A stretch of 64,000 nt of DNA from Cellvibrio sp. pealriver (GCF_001183545.1 NZ_KQ236688.1:2831895-2895894); one strand, 5' to 3'; shown: positions 40,466 through 57,352, numbered from the stretch's first letter. Numbers and translations are program-made. The notes: generated from the sequence alone by a model not told the origin.

Positions 40466-41689
40466 TTACTGAATGATTTTGGCAACAACACCAGCACCAA
40501 CAGTACGACCACCTTCACGGATAGCAAAACGCAGACCGTCTTCCATCGCGATTGGGTGAATCAGGGTAACAACCATCTTAATGTTGTCGCCCGGCATAAC
40601 CATTTCAACGCCTTCCGGCAACTCTACCGCACCCGTTACATCAGTAGTACGGAAGTAGAACTGTGGACGATAACCTTTGAAGAACGGAGTATGACGACCA
40701 CCTTCTTCTTTGGACAGAACATACACTTCAGATTCAAACTTGGTGTGCGGCGTTACAGAGTTTGGCTTACACAATACTTGGCCACGCTCAACTTCATCAC
40801 GCTTGGTACCGCGCAACAGAACACCAACGTTCTCACCAGCACGACCTTCGTCGAGCAACTTGCGGAACATCTCAACACCAGTACAGGTAGTTTTAACGGT
40901 GTCTTTCAGACCAACGATGGCGATTTCCTCACCAACCTTAACAATACCGCGCTCTACACGACCAGTTACCACAGTACCGCGACCAGAGATAGAGAACACA
41001 TCTTCTACCGGCATCAGGAATGGCTGATCAATTGCACGCACAGGCTCTGGGATGTATGCATCCAGAGACTCAACCAATTTACGAACAGCAGAAGTGCCCA
41101 GTTCGTTATCGTCTTGACCGTTAAGAGCCATCAACGCAGAGCCAGCAATGATTGGAGTATCATCACCTGGGAAGTCATAGGTAGACAGAAGCTCACGCAA
41201 CTCCATCTCCACCAACTCCAGCATTTCGTTGTATTCATCGGTACCTACGCCGCCGCAGTCTTCCGCCAGCAGGTCAGCTTTGTTCAGGAATACTACGATG
41301 TAAGGTACACCAACCTGACGAGACAGCAGGATGTGCTCACGGGTTTGCGGCATTGGACCATCGGTCGCACCACACACCAGAATCGCGCCATCCATCTGAG
41401 CAGCACCGGTAATCATGTTTTTCACATAATCGGCGTGACCTGGACAGTCTACGTGCGCATAGTGGCGAATGGGTGAATCATATTCAACGTGAGAGGTATT
41501 AATAGTAATACCACGCGCCTTTTCTTCCGGTGCCTTATCGATGCCATCAAAGGCAACCGCTTCACCGCCCCAGCTTTCTGCACACACCTTGGTCAAGGCT
41601 GCAGTCAGAGTGGTTTTACCGTGGTCAACGTGACCAATGGTGCCCACGTTGACGTGGGGCTTGTTACGTTCAAACTTTTCTTTAGCCAC
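40466..41689 (-). CDS. tufA: Elongation factor Tu, copy in the str operon
   Basis: A 407-residue GTPase that brings aminoacyl-tRNA to the ribosome. Motifs: [17 protein letters not shown] (P loop), [18 protein letters not shown] (base specificity, NKxD), [14 protein letters not shown] opening domain 2. The start codon is GTG (41689) with GGAGGAA upstream; the second copy starts with ATG. From 40456 to 41680 it is base-for-base the same as 57376-58600, and differs only in the first codons and flanks. Follows fusA by 32 bp. Confidence 0.97.
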   Translation of the reverse strand: MAKEKFERNKPHVNVGTIGHVDHGKTTLTAALTKVCAESWGGEAVAFDGIDKAPEEKARGITINTSHVEYDSPIRHYAHVDCPGHADYVKNMITGAAQMDGAILVCGATDGPMPQTREHILLSRQVGVPYIVVFLNKADLLAEDCGGVGTDEYNEMLELVEMELRELLSTYDFPGDDTPIIAGSALMALNGQDDNELGTSAVRKLVESLDAYIPEPVRAIDQPFLMPVEDVFSISGRGTVVTGRVERGIVKVGEEIAIVGLKDTVKTTCTGVEMFRKLLDEGRAGENVGVLLRGTKRDEVERGQVLCKPNSVTPHTKFESEVYVLSKEEGGRHTPFFKGYRPQFYFRTTDVTGAVELPEGVEMVMPGDNIKMVVTLIHPIAMEDGLRFAIREGGRTVGAGVVAKIIQ

Positions 41690-41721
41690 TTTTCTATTCC
41701 TCCAAAAGATGAAATATCAAA

Positions 41722-43842
41722 CTATTCGTAATCTCGGATCATTTTGCCCTTTGCAATAATCTCTTCAGCGACATTGCGTGAGGCCTCCTGATACTTCAGG
41801 AATTCCATGGTGTAGGTTGCACGCCCTTGGGTTGCTGAGCGCAACGAGGTCGCATAACCAAACATTTCCGCCAGCGGGACTTCAGCATTCACGACCTTGC
41901 CGCTCACGCTTTCATCCATACCGAGGATCATGCCACGGCGACGATTTAAATCACCAACGACATCACCCATGTTTTCTTCCGGGGTAACCACTTCTACTTT
42001 CATGATGGGCTCAAGCAGAACCGCACCACCCTGCTGGGCCAGCTTCTTGGTCGCCATAGACGCCGCGATTTTAAACGCCATTTCTGACGAGTCAACGTCG
42101 TGGTAAGAACCATCAAAGACAGTCGCCTTCAGACCAAGCAGAGGGTAGCCAGCCAAAACGCCATTTTGCATTTGTTCAGCAATACCCTTCTGGATAGCAG
42201 GTACATATTCTTTGGGGACAACACCACCAACGATTTCGTTTACAAACTCAAGGCCTTCAGCATTTTCATCCGCACCTGGCTCGAAACGAATCCAACAGTG
42301 ACCATACTGACCACGGCCACCAGATTGACGAACAAACTTGCCCTCAATCTCACACTTGTTGCGAATAGCTTCACGATAAGCAACTTGCGGCTTACCGATA
42401 TTTGCATCAACACCAAACTCTCGACGCATACGATCAACAATAATGTCCAGGTGCAATTCACCCATGCCACCAATGATCGTCTGACCCGTCTCTTCATCAG
42501 TTTTAACACGAAAGGATGGATCCTCCTGAGCCAATTTACTCAGAGCAACCCCCATCTTCTCTTGGTCAGCCTTAGTTTTTGGCTCAACCGCCACATGAAT
42601 TACCGGCTCAGGAAAATCCATACGTTCAAGAACAATAATATTATTCTGATCACACAGAGTATCCCCTGTAGTGACATCTTTCAGGCCAATAACAGCAGCA
42701 ATATCACCAGCCAAAACCTCTTTAATTTCAGAGCGCTGATTAGCGTGCATCTGCACCATACGCCCAACACGCTCCCTACGCCCCTTGACAGAGTTGTAGA
42801 CAGCATCCCCGGAGCTCAGCATGCCCGAGTACACACGAATAAAAGTCAAACTTCCAACAAAGGGATCGGTCGCAATCTTAAATGCCAACGCAGAAAAAGG
42901 ATCGTCGTCGTTGGCATGACGCTCAGCAACAGTCGCCCCATCCTCAAGAACCCCTTCAATCGCCTTTACTTCAGTAGGCGACGGAAGATATTCAATTACA
43001 GCATCCAGCATGGCCTGGACACCCTTGTTTTTAAAAGCAGACCCTCCGATAACCGGAACAATTTCGCCCGCCAACGTGCGAGCACGGATACCAGCCTTGA
43101 TTTCTGCCTCAGTTAACTCCTCACCACCAAGGTACTTTTCCATCAGTTCATCAGAAGACTCTGCAGCAGCTTCAACCAGTTGTTCACGCATACTTTCGCA
43201 CTGAGCCAACATACCAGCAGGTATAGTCTCATATTCGAAAGTCATCCCCTGATCAGCCTCATTCCAGAGGATAGCCTGCATCTTCACAAGATCGACAACC
43301 CCCTTGAATTCATCCTCGGCGCCAATCGTCATTTGCAAAGGAACAGGATTTGCCCCCAAACGAGCCTTAAGCTGCTCAACAACACGCAGGTAATTAGCCC
43401 CCGTGCGATCCATTTTATTAACAAACACAATTCGCGGCACTTCATATTTGTTAGCTTGCCGCCATACAGTTTCAGTTTGAGGCTGAACACCGGAGGAGCC
43501 ACAAAGCACCACAACAGCTCCATCGAGTACGCGCAAAGAGCGCTCCACCTCAATAGTAAAATCTACGTGCCCGGGAGTATCAATAACGTTGACGCGATGC
43601 TCTTCGAACTGGCCGGCCATACCTTTCCAGAAAGTAGTGATGGCAGCAGAGGTAATAGTTATACCACGCTCCTGCTCCTGCACCATCCAATCTGTGGTGG
43701 CAGCGCCATCATGCACTTCGCCGAGCTTATGCGACAAACCGGTATAAAAAAGAACGCGCTCAGTGGTGGTGGTTTTACCAGCATCCACATGCGCACAAAT
43801 ACCAATGTTGCGGTAGCGTGCTATGGGAGTTTTACGTGCCAC
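41722..43842 (-). CDS. fusA: Elongation factor G
   Basis: A 706-residue translocase GTPase that also helps recycle ribosomes. The start is GTG 43842, with GAGGAAG eight bases before. G-domain motifs: [40 protein letters not shown] and [14 protein letters not shown]. Later: [20 protein letters not shown] (domain III) and [20 protein letters not shown] with the domain IV tip. Close to the E. coli length (704). In the str operon between rpsG and tufA. Confidence 0.97.
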   Translation of the reverse strand: MARKTPIARYRNIGICAHVDAGKTTTTERVLFYTGLSHKLGEVHDGAATTDWMVQEQERGITITSAAITTFWKGMAGQFEEHRVNVIDTPGHVDFTIEVERSLRVLDGAVVVLCGSSGVQPQTETVWRQANKYEVPRIVFVNKMDRTGANYLRVVEQLKARLGANPVPLQMTIGAEDEFKGVVDLVKMQAILWNEADQGMTFEYETIPAGMLAQCESMREQLVEAAAESSDELMEKYLGGEELTEAEIKAGIRARTLAGEIVPVIGGSAFKNKGVQAMLDAVIEYLPSPTEVKAIEGVLEDGATVAERHANDDDPFSALAFKIATDPFVGSLTFIRVYSGMLSSGDAVYNSVKGRRERVGRMVQMHANQRSEIKEVLAGDIAAVIGLKDVTTGDTLCDQNNIIVLERMDFPEPVIHVAVEPKTKADQEKMGVALSKLAQEDPSFRVKTDEETGQTIIGGMGELHLDIIVDRMRREFGVDANIGKPQVAYREAIRNKCEIEGKFVRQSGGRGQYGHCWIRFEPGADENAEGLEFVNEIVGGVVPKEYVPAIQKGIAEQMQNGVLAGYPLLGLKATVFDGSYHDVDSSEMAFKIAASMATKKLAQQGGAVLLEPIMKVEVVTPEENMGDVVGDLNRRRGMILGMDESVSGKVVNAEVPLAEMFGYATSLRSATQGRATYTMEFLKYQEASRNVAEEIIAKGKMIRDYE

Positions 43843-43935
43843 GGCTGTGCTTCCTCAATCATGAATTCTTCAAAAAAGGCAAAGGCAGCCTTGCTGCCTT
43901 TGACCTTCACCCAGATAAATCGAAGCCATTTTCGC

Positions 43936-44460
<525 letters not shown>

Positions 44461-44541
44461 TTATAGCTTGCTTGGCCTTACTCGGTAGTAAACCGAAAAC
44501 TTCAACAACCTAATCAAGCGGCGGATAACATCCGCCAACCA

Positions 44542-44913
44542 TTACTTAGGACGTTTCGCACCGTACTTAGAGCGACCCTGTCTACGCTTGGCAACACCGG
44601 AAGTATCCAATGAACCGCGTACAGTGTGGTAACGCACACCTGGCAAGTCTTTAACACGACCGCCACGAATCAGCACCACACTGTGCTCTTGCAGGTTATG
44701 GCCTTCACCGCCTATATACGAGGTCACTTCAAAGCCATTGGTCAAACGAACGCGGCACACTTTACGCAATGCTGAGTTTGGCTTTTTAGGGGTAGTCGTA
44801 TACACGCGAGTGCAAACACCGCGTCTTTGCGGGTTACCTTGCAGAGCTGGAACGTCACTCTTGTCTACGATGGGTTTTCTTGGCTTACGAATCAATTGAT
44901 TGATCGTTGGCAT
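44542..44913 (-). CDS. rpsL: 30S ribosomal protein S12
   Basis: A 123-residue decoding-centre protein. The start is ATG 44913 ([20 protein letters not shown]). The two streptomycin sites are wild type: Lys43 in [13 protein letters not shown] and Lys88 in [14 protein letters not shown], so the strain should be streptomycin-sensitive at this target. Asp89, the beta-methylthiolation site of RimO, is present. First gene of the str operon. Confidence 0.97.
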   Translation of the reverse strand: MPTINQLIRKPRKPIVDKSDVPALQGNPQRRGVCTRVYTTTPKKPNSALRKVCRVRLTNGFEVTSYIGGEGHNLQEHSVVLIRGGRVKDLPGVRYHTVRGSLDTSGVAKRRQGRSKYGAKRPK

Positions 44914-45006
44914 GAAAACAAACTCCATAGATATACGCCTTCATCACGAAGGCAGGTTTAAGAAAGCGGTTTATAACAAATAGATCCGCTTCCCACTTGG
45001 GTAAAA

Positions 45007-45040
45007 GTGGGGGGCGCATTGTAAAGATGCTCCCCCCCAC
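45007..45040. other. Very GC-rich stem-loop overlapping the str promoter
   Basis: GTGGGGGG (45007-45014) pairs with CCCCCCAC (45033-45040), and GCAT (45016-45019) with ATGC (45027-45030). On the minus strand TTTTAC follows, so it also looks like a second terminator for rpoBC read-through. It coincides with the spacer and -10 of the str promoter (45018-45046). Confidence 0.6.
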
Positions 45041-45046
45041 CGTCAA
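45018..45046 (-). promoter_or_regulatory. str operon promoter (rpsL-rpsG-fusA-tufA)
   Basis: On the minus strand TTGACG (45046-45041), 17-bp spacer, TACAAT (45023-45018), followed by the GC-rich discriminator GCGCCCCCCAC. Transcription would start near 45011, about 98 nt before rpsL. A run of seven G residues lies in the spacer. Confidence 0.72.
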
Positions 45047-45093
45047 GGCAAAACCCGCTTATTTAATAGCCTCGCCGAGCGACAAAGACTGAT

Positions 45094-45124
45094 AAAAAAG
45101 CAAGGCTGGGGATACCAGCCTTGC
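45094..45124 (-). terminator. Terminator of the rpoBC transcript
   Basis: On the minus strand GCAAGGCTGG-TATCC-CCAGCCTTGC (45124-45100) is a perfect 10-bp stem followed by TTTTTT. A further perfect stem, GCGGGCGAG/CTCGCCCGC (45137-45145 and 45149-45157), lies between it and the rpoC stop at 45179. Confidence 0.92.
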
Positions 45125-45178
45125 TCGGGATTTGCAGCGGGCGAGAAACTCGCCCGCACCTCAGCATTTCATCAAGAA

Positions 45179-49402
<4,224 letters not shown>

Positions 49403-49509
49403 GGCGCTTTCTCCTGTTGGCTCCGGGGGAGCTTTCATTAAACTTCAAGGCAAATTCTTGGGTGGTTCCGGGTCAATGCCAGCTCCGTGGAGCTGGCATT
49501 TGCTGAGCA

Positions 49510-52500
49510 TTACTCGTCTTGCTCAAGCTCAATATTGATACCCAGAGAGCGGATTTCCTTAACAAGTACGTTAAAGGATTCGGGCATGCCCGGCTCCATA
49601 CGATGGTCGCCATCAACGATGTTTTTATACATCTTGGTACGACCCGCAACGTCATCCGACTTAACTGTAAGCATTTCTTGCAAGGTGTAAGCTGCACCGT
49701 ATGCTTCCAGTGCCCACACTTCCATCTCACCGAAACGCTGACCACCAAATTGTGCTTTACCGCCAAGAGGCTGCTGGGTAACCAGACTATATGAACCGGT
49801 TGAACGAGCATGCATTTTGTCGTCAACCAAGTGGTTCAACTTCAGCATGTACATATACCCAACTGTTACCGGGCGTGTAAATTGATCGCCCGTACGACCA
49901 TCATAGAGAATGGTCTGACCTGAATCAGACAGCCCGGCCAAACGTAACAGCGCCTTGATTTCATGCTCTTTCGCGCCATCAAACACCGGCGTTGCCATAG
50001 GCACACCGTCAACCAGATTTTTCGCCAGATCCAGAATTTCTTTATCAGAGAAAGAAGACAGATCTTCTTTAGCAGCAACATCACCGGTTTTGTTGTAAAT
50101 TTCTTCCAACAGAGCACGAATGTCCGCAACAGCTTTTTGCTCCTGCAGCATTTTGTTGATCTTCACACCCAAACCTTTAGCAGCCATACCCAAGTGCATT
50201 TCCAACACCTGTCCCACGTTCATACGTGAAGGTACGCCGAGCGGGTTAAGAACGATATCAACAGTTTCGCCGTTTTCGTCGTAAGGCATGTCTTCGATCG
50301 GCATAATTACCGAGATAACACCCTTGTTTCCGTGACGACCAGCCATCTTGTCGCCAGGTTGGATACGGCGCTTGATTGCAAGATAAACCTTAACAATTTT
50401 GAGAACGCCGGGAGCCAGGTCATCACCAGTAGACAGCTTGCGCTTCTTGTCTTCGAATCTTTCGTCAAGAATCTTGCGACGCTCTGCCAGCTGTTCTTCC
50501 GCGCGATCGATTTGCTCATTGAGCACCTCTTCGTTCATGCGCAGCTTGAACCATTGGTCTTTTTCCAGGCCATCCAAAATTTCGTGAGTCATGGCTTCGC
50601 CTTTCTTCACGTTTTTACCGGATGCTACAACTTGGCCAACCAAAGCAGCACGCAAACGCTCGAAAGTAGCGGCCTCAACAATACGATATTCTTCGTTGAG
50701 ATCTTTGCGGACTTCATCCAACTGCGCTTTTTCAATTTCCAGACTGCGTTGATCTTTTTCCAGACCATCACGAGTGAAAACCTGAACATCAATAACGGTC
50801 CCTTTGGTGCTTGAAGGTACACGCAATGAAGTGTCTTTAACATCAGAGGCTTTTTCACCGAAGATCGCACGCAATAGCTTTTCTTCTGGAGTCAGCTGGG
50901 TTTCACCTTTTGGCGTTACCTTACCAACCAAAATATCGCCACCAACAACTTCAGCACCGATGTAAACAATACCGGACTCATCCAGTTTGCTCAGGGCGCT
51001 TTCACCTACGTTTGGAATATCCGCAGTGATTTCTTCGCTGCCCAACTTGGTGTCACGCGCGATACAGGTTAATTCCTGGATGTGAATGGTAGTGAAGCGA
51101 TCCTCCTGTACAACGCGCTCAGAAACGAGAATCGAGTCTTCGAAGTTGTAACCATTCCACGGCATGAATGCGATACGCATGTTTTGGCCAAGTGCCAATT
51201 CACCCATATCAACAGATGGACCGTCGGCCAAAATGTCGCCGCGAGAAACCACATCACCCATGCTTACGATTGGACGTTGGTTAATACAGGTGTTTTGGTT
51301 GGAGCGGGTGTATTTGATAAGGTTGTAAATATCTACACCGGCATCGCCAGCTTGCACTTCTGCATCGTGAACTTTTACTACGATACGACCAGCATCAACG
51401 CTGTCGATTACACCGCCGCGCTTGGCAACCACACATACGCCTGAGTCAGCAGCAACATTGCGCTCCATACCAGTACCAACCAGTGGCTTTTGCGAGCGCA
51501 GGGTTGGAACAGCTTGACGCTGCATGTTTGATCCCATCAATGCACGGTTCGCATCGTCGTGCTCAAGGAATGGAATCAGCGAAGCTGCAACTGATACAAC
51601 CTGACGAGCCGATACGTCCATATACTGAACTTCAGCTGCAGGCTTAAGGGCAAATTCATTTAAGTGACGAACAGAAACTAACTCTTCAGTTAGGTTGCCA
51701 TTGTCATCCAGCGTTGCAGATGCCTGTGCAATAACGTATTCAGATTCATTAATTGCTGACAGGAAATCGATTTCGCTGGTTACCTTGCCGTTAATTACTT
51801 TGCGATACGGGCTCTCAAGGAAACCGTAGTTGTTAGTACGCGCATAGGTTGCCAGAGAGTTGATCAAACCAATGTTTGGCCCCTCAGGCGTTTCAATTGG
51901 ACATACACGACCATAGTGAGTCGGGTGTACGTCACGCACTTCGAAGCCTGCGCGCTCACGAGTCAAGCCACCTGGGCCAAGTGCAGAAACACGACGCTTG
52001 TGCGTAATTTCAGAAAGCGGGTTGTTTTGATCCATGAACTGGGACAACTGAGAAGAACCGAAGAATTCTTTCACTGCCGCAGCAACAGGCTTTGCGTTAA
52101 TCAGATCCTGCGGCATCAGACCTTCGCTTTCTGCCATGGACAAACGCTCTTTCACCGCACGCTCAACGCGCACCAAACCAACGCGGAATTGGTTTTCTGC
52201 CATTTCACCAACAGAGCGAACACGACGGTTACCCAAGTGATCGATATCATCCACAACGCCTTTACCGTTACGGATAGAAATCAGAGTCTTCATCACATCA
52301 ACGATATCGTCGTTAGACAAAGTACCTTCGCCAGTTTCGGCTTCGCGACCAAGGCGACGGTTGAACTTCATACGACCTACAGCTGATAAGTCGTAACGCT
52401 CTTGCGAGAAGAATAAATTCTGGAACAACGCTTCTGCTGATTCTTTGGTTGGCGGTTCGCCAGGACGCATCATGCGATAAATTTCTACCAACGCTTCCAA

Positions 52501-53595
52501 TGCAGTGCGGGTTGGATCAACACGCAACGTCTCAGAAATGAACGGACCACAGTCCAATTCGTTGGTATACAGGGTCTCTACTTTTTCAACGCCAGCAGCA
52601 GCAATTTTGTTCAGTACGTCAGCAGTAATTTCTGTATTACATTCAAATAGCAATTCGCCTGTACGCGTATCGATAATATCTTTTGCTAAAGAACGCCCCA
52701 ACAGATATTCAGAAGGAACATCCATTTGGTTGACGTTAGCTTTTTCCAGTTGGCGAATGTGGCGCGCAGTAATACGACGACCTTCTTCAACAATAATGTT
52801 GCCTTTATCATCCTTAATATCAAAAGTAGCAACATCACCACGCAAGCGCGACGGAACCACTTCATAACTAAATTGACCATCTTTACCTACGATAAAAGTA
52901 CTGGTCTCAAAGAACATGCTCAACATTTCTTGTGAGCTAAAGCCCAACGCACGCAATAAAATCGTTGCTGGCAGTTTACGACGGCGATCAATACGCACGT
53001 ACAACAAATCTTTTGGATCGAATTCAAAATCCAACCATGAGCCACGGTAAGGAATAATACGTGCAGAATAAAGCAGCTTACCTGACGAGTGGGTTTTACC
53101 CTTGTCATGATCGAAGAACACACCAGGTGAACGATGCAACTGGGAAACGATTACACGCTCAGTACCATTGATTACAAAAGTACCGTTATCTGTCATGAGT
53201 GGAATTTCACCCATGTAAACTTCCTGTTCCTTAATATCTTTAATCGCTTTATTAGATGACTCGCGATCATAAATAATCAAGCGCACTTTAACGCGCAAAG
53301 GCACAGCGTAGGTTACACCGCGCAAAATACATTCGTTTACATCAAATGCAGCTTTCCCGAGGTTGTAGCTCACATATTCGAGAGCAGCGTTACCTGAATA
53401 GCTGACGATTGGAAAAACGGAACGAAAAGCAGCATGCAATCCCATATCATCGCGTTTATTGGGAGCAGTCTCTGCTTGAGTAAACTTTCTGTAGGAATCT
53501 AACTGAATCGCCAAGAGGTAAGGTACATCCATTACGTGAGGCAGTTTGCCAAAATCCTTGCGGATACGTTTTTTCTCAGTATATGAGTAAGCCAT
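49510..53595 (-). CDS. rpoB: RNA polymerase beta subunit
   Basis: A 1,361-residue subunit. The start is ATG 53595 ([20 protein letters not shown]), seven bases after GGGGA; the frame continues 15 codons upstream without support. The rifampicin cluster [20 protein letters not shown] and [20 protein letters not shown] shows wild-type Gln, Asp, His and Ser at the usual resistance sites. Also [20 protein letters not shown] and [20 protein letters not shown] near the active centre, and the beta C-terminal clamp [20 protein letters not shown]. Confidence 0.97.
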   Translation of the reverse strand: MAYSYTEKKRIRKDFGKLPHVMDVPYLLAIQLDSYRKFTQAETAPNKRDDMGLHAAFRSVFPIVSYSGNAALEYVSYNLGKAAFDVNECILRGVTYAVPLRVKVRLIIYDRESSNKAIKDIKEQEVYMGEIPLMTDNGTFVINGTERVIVSQLHRSPGVFFDHDKGKTHSSGKLLYSARIIPYRGSWLDFEFDPKDLLYVRIDRRRKLPATILLRALGFSSQEMLSMFFETSTFIVGKDGQFSYEVVPSRLRGDVATFDIKDDKGNIIVEEGRRITARHIRQLEKANVNQMDVPSEYLLGRSLAKDIIDTRTGELLFECNTEITADVLNKIAAAGVEKVETLYTNELDCGPFISETLRVDPTRTALEALVEIYRMMRPGEPPTKESAEALFQNLFFSQERYDLSAVGRMKFNRRLGREAETGEGTLSNDDIVDVMKTLISIRNGKGVVDDIDHLGNRRVRSVGEMAENQFRVGLVRVERAVKERLSMAESEGLMPQDLINAKPVAAAVKEFFGSSQLSQFMDQNNPLSEITHKRRVSALGPGGLTRERAGFEVRDVHPTHYGRVCPIETPEGPNIGLINSLATYARTNNYGFLESPYRKVINGKVTSEIDFLSAINESEYVIAQASATLDDNGNLTEELVSVRHLNEFALKPAAEVQYMDVSARQVVSVAASLIPFLEHDDANRALMGSNMQRQAVPTLRSQKPLVGTGMERNVAADSGVCVVAKRGGVIDSVDAGRIVVKVHDAEVQAGDAGVDIYNLIKYTRSNQNTCINQRPIVSMGDVVSRGDILADGPSVDMGELALGQNMRIAFMPWNGYNFEDSILVSERVVQEDRFTTIHIQELTCIARDTKLGSEEITADIPNVGESALSKLDESGIVYIGAEVVGGDILVGKVTPKGETQLTPEEKLLRAIFGEKASDVKDTSLRVPSSTKGTVIDVQVFTRDGLEKDQRSLEIEKAQLDEVRKDLNEEYRIVEAATFERLRAALVGQVVASGKNVKKGEAMTHEILDGLEKDQWFKLRMNEEVLNEQIDRAEEQLAERRKILDERFEDKKRKLSTGDDLAPGVLKIVKVYLAIKRRIQPGDKMAGRHGNKGVISVIMPIEDMPYDENGETVDIVLNPLGVPSRMNVGQVLEMHLGMAAKGLGVKINKMLQEQKAVADIRALLEEIYNKTGDVAAKEDLSSFSDKEILDLAKNLVDGVPMATPVFDGAKEHEIKALLRLAGLSDSGQTILYDGRTGDQFTRPVTVGYMYMLKLNHLVDDKMHARSTGSYSLVTQQPLGGKAQFGGQRFGEMEVWALEAYGAAYTLQEMLTVKSDDVAGRTKMYKNIVDGDHRMEPGMPESFNVLVKEIRSLGINIELEQDE

Positions 53596-53796
53596 CTGTA
53601 TTCCCCAGCTTGTTCGCGGATCGGGCTTGATCGCAGCCATGAAAACGCCTAGGCGTTTCTTTGTGTAAAACCACTAACTCAACAATGTGTTCGCTTAGTC
53701 GTAATACTTCATTACGATAATTACATCCTGCAGCGCCCAACAAATATTTGTTTGTTGGCAATTCCTGAAGCTATCAGTTAATCATTCTGAAAACAG

Positions 53797-53830
53797 AAAA
53801 AGGCTGGCGGGCAAATACCCACCAGCCTTG
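53797..53830 (-). terminator. rplL-rpoB attenuator
   Basis: On the minus strand GGCTGG-T-GGG / CCC-G-CCAGCC (53827-53818 with 53811-53802, one mismatch) is followed by TTTTT. It lies 41 nt after rplL and within the 276-bp gap before rpoB, in the same place as the partial terminator that lowers rpoBC expression relative to r-proteins in E. coli. A second near-perfect hairpin, CCAACAAA/TTTGTTGG, lies at about 53738-53759 and might be a processing site. Confidence 0.8.
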
Positions 53831-53871
53831 CGTCCAAACTGATAATGGACTCTGGAGCACCAAGAATAAAA

Positions 53872-54240
53872 TTATTTCAATTCTACGATAGCGCCAGCTT
53901 CTTCCAGTTTTGCTTTTGCAGCGTCAGCATCAGCTTTAGATACACCTTCTTTAACAGCTTTTGGTGCACCTTCAACCAAGTCTTTAGCTTCTTTCAAGCC
54001 CAGACCGGTCAACTCGCGAACAGCTTTAATTACGTTCACTTTCTTATCACCAGCAGATGACAACATTACTGTGAATTCTGTTTGCTCTTCTGCGGCAGCA
54101 GCAGCAGGACCTGCAGCAACAGCAACGGCGGCAGCAGCGCTAACACCAAATTTTTCTTCCATTGCAGAAACCAGCTCTACTACATCTTTAACAGACATTT
54201 CTGCGATGGCATTGATGATATCTTCTTTAGTCAGAGACAT
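53872..54240 (-). CDS. rplL: 50S ribosomal protein L7/L12
   Basis: A 122-residue stalk protein that recruits translation GTPases. N-terminal dimerisation part [20 protein letters not shown], an Ala-rich hinge ([19 protein letters not shown], about 34-53) and the factor-binding domain with [20 protein letters not shown] and [20 protein letters not shown]. 68 bp after rplJ. Confidence 0.97.
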   Translation of the reverse strand: MSLTKEDIINAIAEMSVKDVVELVSAMEEKFGVSAAAAVAVAAGPAAAAAEEQTEFTVMLSSAGDKKVNVIKAVRELTGLGLKEAKDLVEGAPKAVKEGVSKADADAAKAKLEEAGAIVELK

Positions 54241-54308
54241 GACTCAATTCCTATTTTGGGAGAGCATTTATGCTCAAAAAATCGTTAATTAAGCGGCTAT
54301 CGAAATGA

Positions 54309-54800
54309 TTAAGCAGCTTGTTCTTTTTGATCGCGAACGGCCGCAATAGTGCGAACCAGTTTGCCAGCAGCTGCTTCTTTCATTGTACGCAGCAGGCGAG
54401 CTACAGCTTCGTCGTAAGTTGGCAAAGTAGCCAGCATAGCGATGTTCACTTTCTCACCTTCAAAGGCGGCAGCTTTCAGTTCAAACTTATCGTTTTCACG
54501 AGCGAAATCCTGCAGAATGCGTGCACCTGCACCTGGATGTTCATTCGAGAAAGCAAGCAAGGTTGGACCTACGAAACTGTCAGCAAGACATTCGTAAGCT
54601 GTGCCCTGTACAGCGCGGCGAGCCAAAGTGTTGCGGACGATTTTTACCCAAACGCCAGCTTCACGGGCCTGCTTACGCAGAGCGGTCATTTTTCCTACAG
54701 TTACGCCGCGAGAATCGGCAACCACTGCAGACAACGCACTCTTAGCAACTTCATGGACTTCAGCGACAATCGCCTTTTTACCTTCAAGTCCTAGTGCCAC
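54309..54800 (-). CDS. rplJ: 50S ribosomal protein L10
   Basis: A 163-residue stalk base that binds L7/L12 dimers and, as the L10-L12 complex, represses its own mRNA. The start is a GTG at 54800 ([20 protein letters not shown]) with AGGAG seven bases upstream; an ATG-started frame from 54851 adds 17 residues foreign to the family. [20 protein letters not shown] is diagnostic. Confidence 0.96.
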   Translation of the reverse strand: MALGLEGKKAIVAEVHEVAKSALSAVVADSRGVTVGKMTALRKQAREAGVWVKIVRNTLARRAVQGTAYECLADSFVGPTLLAFSNEHPGAGARILQDFARENDKFELKAAAFEGEKVNIAMLATLPTYDEAVARLLRTMKEAAAGKLVRTIAAVRDQKEQAA

Positions 54801-54930
54801 GGGATTTCTCCTGTTGAGATAGACATAATCTATCGTTGTCTTCATCTTCATCGTTATCTAATTAAATAATTTGATACCAATGAAGCCATCATTTGGTGAT
54901 GTCATTCAGAATTTTAAAAATACTGAAAAG

Positions 54931-55005
54931 GGTCTCACCATCTGCGTAGGCGCGCAGCATTAAGTTTCAAGAAAGACTTCTCTTAACACCTACGGTCTTT
55001 GACGG
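54931..55005 (-). promoter_or_regulatory. L10 leader (autoregulatory mRNA structure)
   Basis: The 255-bp gap between rplA and rplJ contains the paired arms CCGTAGG (54995-54989) and CCTACGC (54950-54944) on the minus strand, then CAGATGGTG. I recognise these as the core of the L10 leader bound by the L10-L12 complex in gammaproteobacteria. It sits about 130 nt before the rplJ start, as expected. Confidence 0.65.
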
Positions 55006-55055
55006 CCCGCCATGTATTACAGCAAGCGGACCCCAAAGTTTTTTGCATCCGCAAT

Positions 55056-55751
55056 TTAAATTGCAAGAGATGCTTGATCGATTACCAAACCTGGCCCCAT
55101 TGTAGTGCTCAAGCAAATCTTTTTCAGATATATGCCTTTAGACGTTGCAGGTTTGGCTTTTTTCAAATCATTCACTAATGCTTCCAAGTTTTCTTTGATC
55201 GCCACGGCATCAAAAGAAATCTTACCCAAGCCGCCATGAACAATACCGCCTTTTTCTGCGCGATAACGCACCTGGCCAGCTTTAGCATTTTTAACAGCAG
55301 TAACTACATCAGGGGTCACAGTGCCGGTTTTCGGGTTTGGCATTAATCCGCGAGGACCAAGCACCTGCCCCAGTTGGCCTACGACACGCATTGCATCTGG
55401 GCTCGCGATTACAACATCAAAATCCATTTTGCCGGCCTTGATTTCGGCTGCAAGCTCATCCATACCAACAAACTCAGCACCAGCTGCTTTCGCAGCTTCA
55501 GCATTAGCACCCTGAGTAAACACCGCCACGCGAACTGACTTACCGTTACCATGAGGAAGGGTAGTAGCACCGCGAACGGATTGATCAGATTTACGAGGAT
55601 CAATGCCCAAACTGATAGCAACATCTACAGTTTCAGCAAATTTCACATTAGAAAGCTCTTTCAACAATGCAACGGCATCATCAATTGAATATTGCTTTGT
55701 GGAATCTACTTTCTCATTGATAGCACGTTGACGCTTGGTAATTTTTGCCAT
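55056..55751 (-). CDS. rplA: 50S ribosomal protein L1
   Basis: A 231-residue mobile stalk protein and translational repressor of rplKA. The start is ATG 55751 ([20 protein letters not shown]), one base after the rplK stop. Conserved core [40 protein letters not shown] and [35 protein letters not shown] palindrome covers its stop codon. Confidence 0.97.
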   Translation of the reverse strand: MAKITKRQRAINEKVDSTKQYSIDDAVALLKELSNVKFAETVDVAISLGIDPRKSDQSVRGATTLPHGNGKSVRVAVFTQGANAEAAKAAGAEFVGMDELAAEIKAGKMDFDVVIASPDAMRVVGQLGQVLGPRGLMPNPKTGTVTPDVVTAVKNAKAGQVRYRAEKGGIVHGGLGKISFDAVAIKENLEALVNDLKKAKPATSKGIYLKKICLSTTMGPGLVIDQASLAI

Positions 55752-55752
55752 C

Positions 55753-56184
55753 TTATACGCCCTCCACTTCCAGACCCATTGAACGCGCAGAGCCCGCGAT
55801 AGTGCGTACGGCGGCATCCATATCAGCAGCAGTCAAATCTGCCATTTTAGTGGTAGCGATCGCCTCCAGCTGAGCGCGATTTACCTTGCCTACTTTGTTA
55901 GTGTTCGGACGTCCACTACCGCTGGTAATACCAGCGGCTTTCTTCAACAAGAAAGAAGCCGGCGGAGTCTTCATCACAAAAGTAAAGCTACGGTCGCTGT
56001 ATACACTGATGATTACAGGAACAGGCGAGCCTACTTCCATGCCCTGTGTTTGGGCATTGAAAGCTTTACAGAATTCCATAATGTTAACACCATGTTGACC
56101 AAGAGCTGGACCAACGGGTGGACTTGGGTTTGCTTTGCCAGCTGCAACTTGCAGCTTAACGTAAGCGGTTACTTTTTTTGCCAT
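55753..56184 (-). CDS. rplK: 50S ribosomal protein L11
   Basis: A 143-residue protein of the GTPase-associated centre, needed for RelA activation. [20 protein letters not shown] with the Pro-rich hinge targeted by thiostrepton, and [15 protein letters not shown] at the end. Preceded by the L1-type leader region 56185-56277. Confidence 0.97.
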   Translation of the reverse strand: MAKKVTAYVKLQVAAGKANPSPPVGPALGQHGVNIMEFCKAFNAQTQGMEVGSPVPVIISVYSDRSFTFVMKTPPASFLLKKAAGITSGSGRPNTNKVGKVNRAQLEAIATTKMADLTAADMDAAVRTIAGSARSMGLEVEGV

Positions 56185-56277
56185 GACATTACTCCCCTAT
56201 GGGTGTTAGCGCCTCAGCCAGACCTTTGGCAAAATCTGACGTCTCCGGCTCCCCGCCTTGGCTAGACCAAGGACACG

Positions 56278-56306
56278 AAAACCCCTCTTTGCACAGCAAA
56301 GAAGGG
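56278..56306 (-). terminator. Terminator or attenuator between nusG and rplK
   Basis: On the minus strand CCCTTCTTTGC-TGT-GCAAAGAGGGG (56306-56282) is an 11-bp stem with one mismatch-type pair, followed by TTTT. A second stem, CCTTGG/CCAAGG (56256-56272), follows. No convincing promoter is visible before rplK, so read-through from nusG is probably partial. The remaining leader (56185-56255) is where L1 would bind. Confidence 0.7.
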
Positions 56307-56327
56307 CATTTAAAACTTATTTAGCAC

Positions 56328-56861
56328 CTAGGTTTTTTCGACCTGACTAAATTCCAGTTCAACTGGAGTTGAACGACCAAAAATCAACACAGCAACACGT
56401 AATTTATTCTTATCGTAGTTAACCTCTTCAACAACTCCATTGAAGTCGTTAAAAGGGCCATCAATAACACGCACCATCTCGCCTGGCTCAAATATAGTTT
56501 TTGGCTTTGGCTTTTCTATTGAATCATCCACGCGACGTAAAATTGCATCAGCCTCTTTCTCTGTGATTGGAGCAGGCTGATCAGCTTTCCCACCAATAAA
56601 ACCCATTACTCTCGGCGTGTCTTTTACCAAATGCCATGTATCGTCATTTAATTCCATTTGAACTAATACATAGCCCGGAAAAAACTTCCTTTCGCTTTTA
56701 CGTTTTTGACCACCACGCATTTCAATGACTTCCTCTGTTGGCACCAAAATTTCACCAAAAGAGTCATCCATACCATACAGAGCCACACGATCACGCAAAG
56801 AGGCTGCCACTTTTTTTTCATAACCGGAATAGGCATGCACTACGTACCAACGCTTAGCCAT
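56328..56861 (-). CDS. nusG: Transcription elongation/antitermination factor NusG
   Basis: A 177-residue factor that binds RNA polymerase and links it to Rho or ribosomes. The NGN domain opens [20 protein letters not shown] and has [20 protein letters not shown]; the C-terminal KOW domain is [20 protein letters not shown]. Six bases after secE. Confidence 0.97.
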   Translation of the reverse strand: MAKRWYVVHAYSGYEKKVAASLRDRVALYGMDDSFGEILVPTEEVIEMRGGQKRKSERKFFPGYVLVQMELNDDTWHLVKDTPRVMGFIGGKADQPAPITEKEADAILRRVDDSIEKPKPKTIFEPGEMVRVIDGPFNDFNGVVEEVNYDKNKLRVAVLIFGRSTPVELEFSQVEKT

Positions 56862-56867
56862 ACTTAT

Positions 56868-57236
56868 CTACCCTATGATGTTAGAGGCAATAAAACCGAA
56901 AAGAGTGTCCAGCAGCCACAGAATGATCGCCATTACGATAACCACAGCTATCACAATCAAAGTTGTTTGATTAGTTTCCTGGCGCGTAGGCCATACAACT
57001 TTACGTAACTCAACAAGAGCTCCACGCACAACATCAGCTATTGCAACACCTTTTGCAGTCTGCAATGCAACTAGAATTGCAATGAAAGCAAGCACCAACA
57101 ATGCCAAGGCACGATAAAGCACTGACTCAGCAGAAAAATGAGAATTTCCAACAACGCCAGCAGCAACTATAGCAACCACCAGAAGCCACTTCAGAGCATC
57201 CAGTCGATAAACTTTTTCTTCAGTATTTGCAGTCAT
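56868..57236 (-). CDS. secE: Preprotein translocase subunit SecE
   Basis: A 122-residue membrane protein that clamps SecY. Start set at ATG 57236 (MTANTEEKVYRLDALKWLLV), 11 bases after AAGG; another in-frame ATG at 57254 has no Shine-Dalgarno, and the frame beyond it lies in tRNA-Trp. Three helices as in gammaproteobacteria, with the conserved amphipathic segment RGALVELRKVVWPTRQETNQ before the last. Cotranscribed with nusG. Confidence 0.94.
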   Translation of the reverse strand: MTANTEEKVYRLDALKWLLVVAIVAAGVVGNSHFSAESVLYRALALLVLAFIAILVALQTAKGVAIADVVRGALVELRKVVWPTRQETNQTTLIVIAVVIVMAIILWLLDTLFGFIASNIIG

Positions 57237-57260
57237 TATCGCGAAAACCTTCATGAAATT

Positions 57261-57336
57261 TGGCAGGCCAGGAGGGACTCGAACCCCCAACACCCGGTTT
57301 TGGAGACCGGTGCTCTACCAATTGAACTACTGGCCT
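57261..57336 (-). tRNA. tRNA-Trp (anticodon CCA)
   Basis: A 76-nt cloverleaf with AGGCCAG/CTGGCCT acceptor arms, TTCGAGTCC T-loop and encoded 3' CCA. The anticodon loop reads CTCCAAA, anticodon CCA. It lies between tufB and secE, a common placement in gammaproteobacteria. Confidence 0.96.
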
Positions 57337-57352
57337 AACATATGAAGCATAA

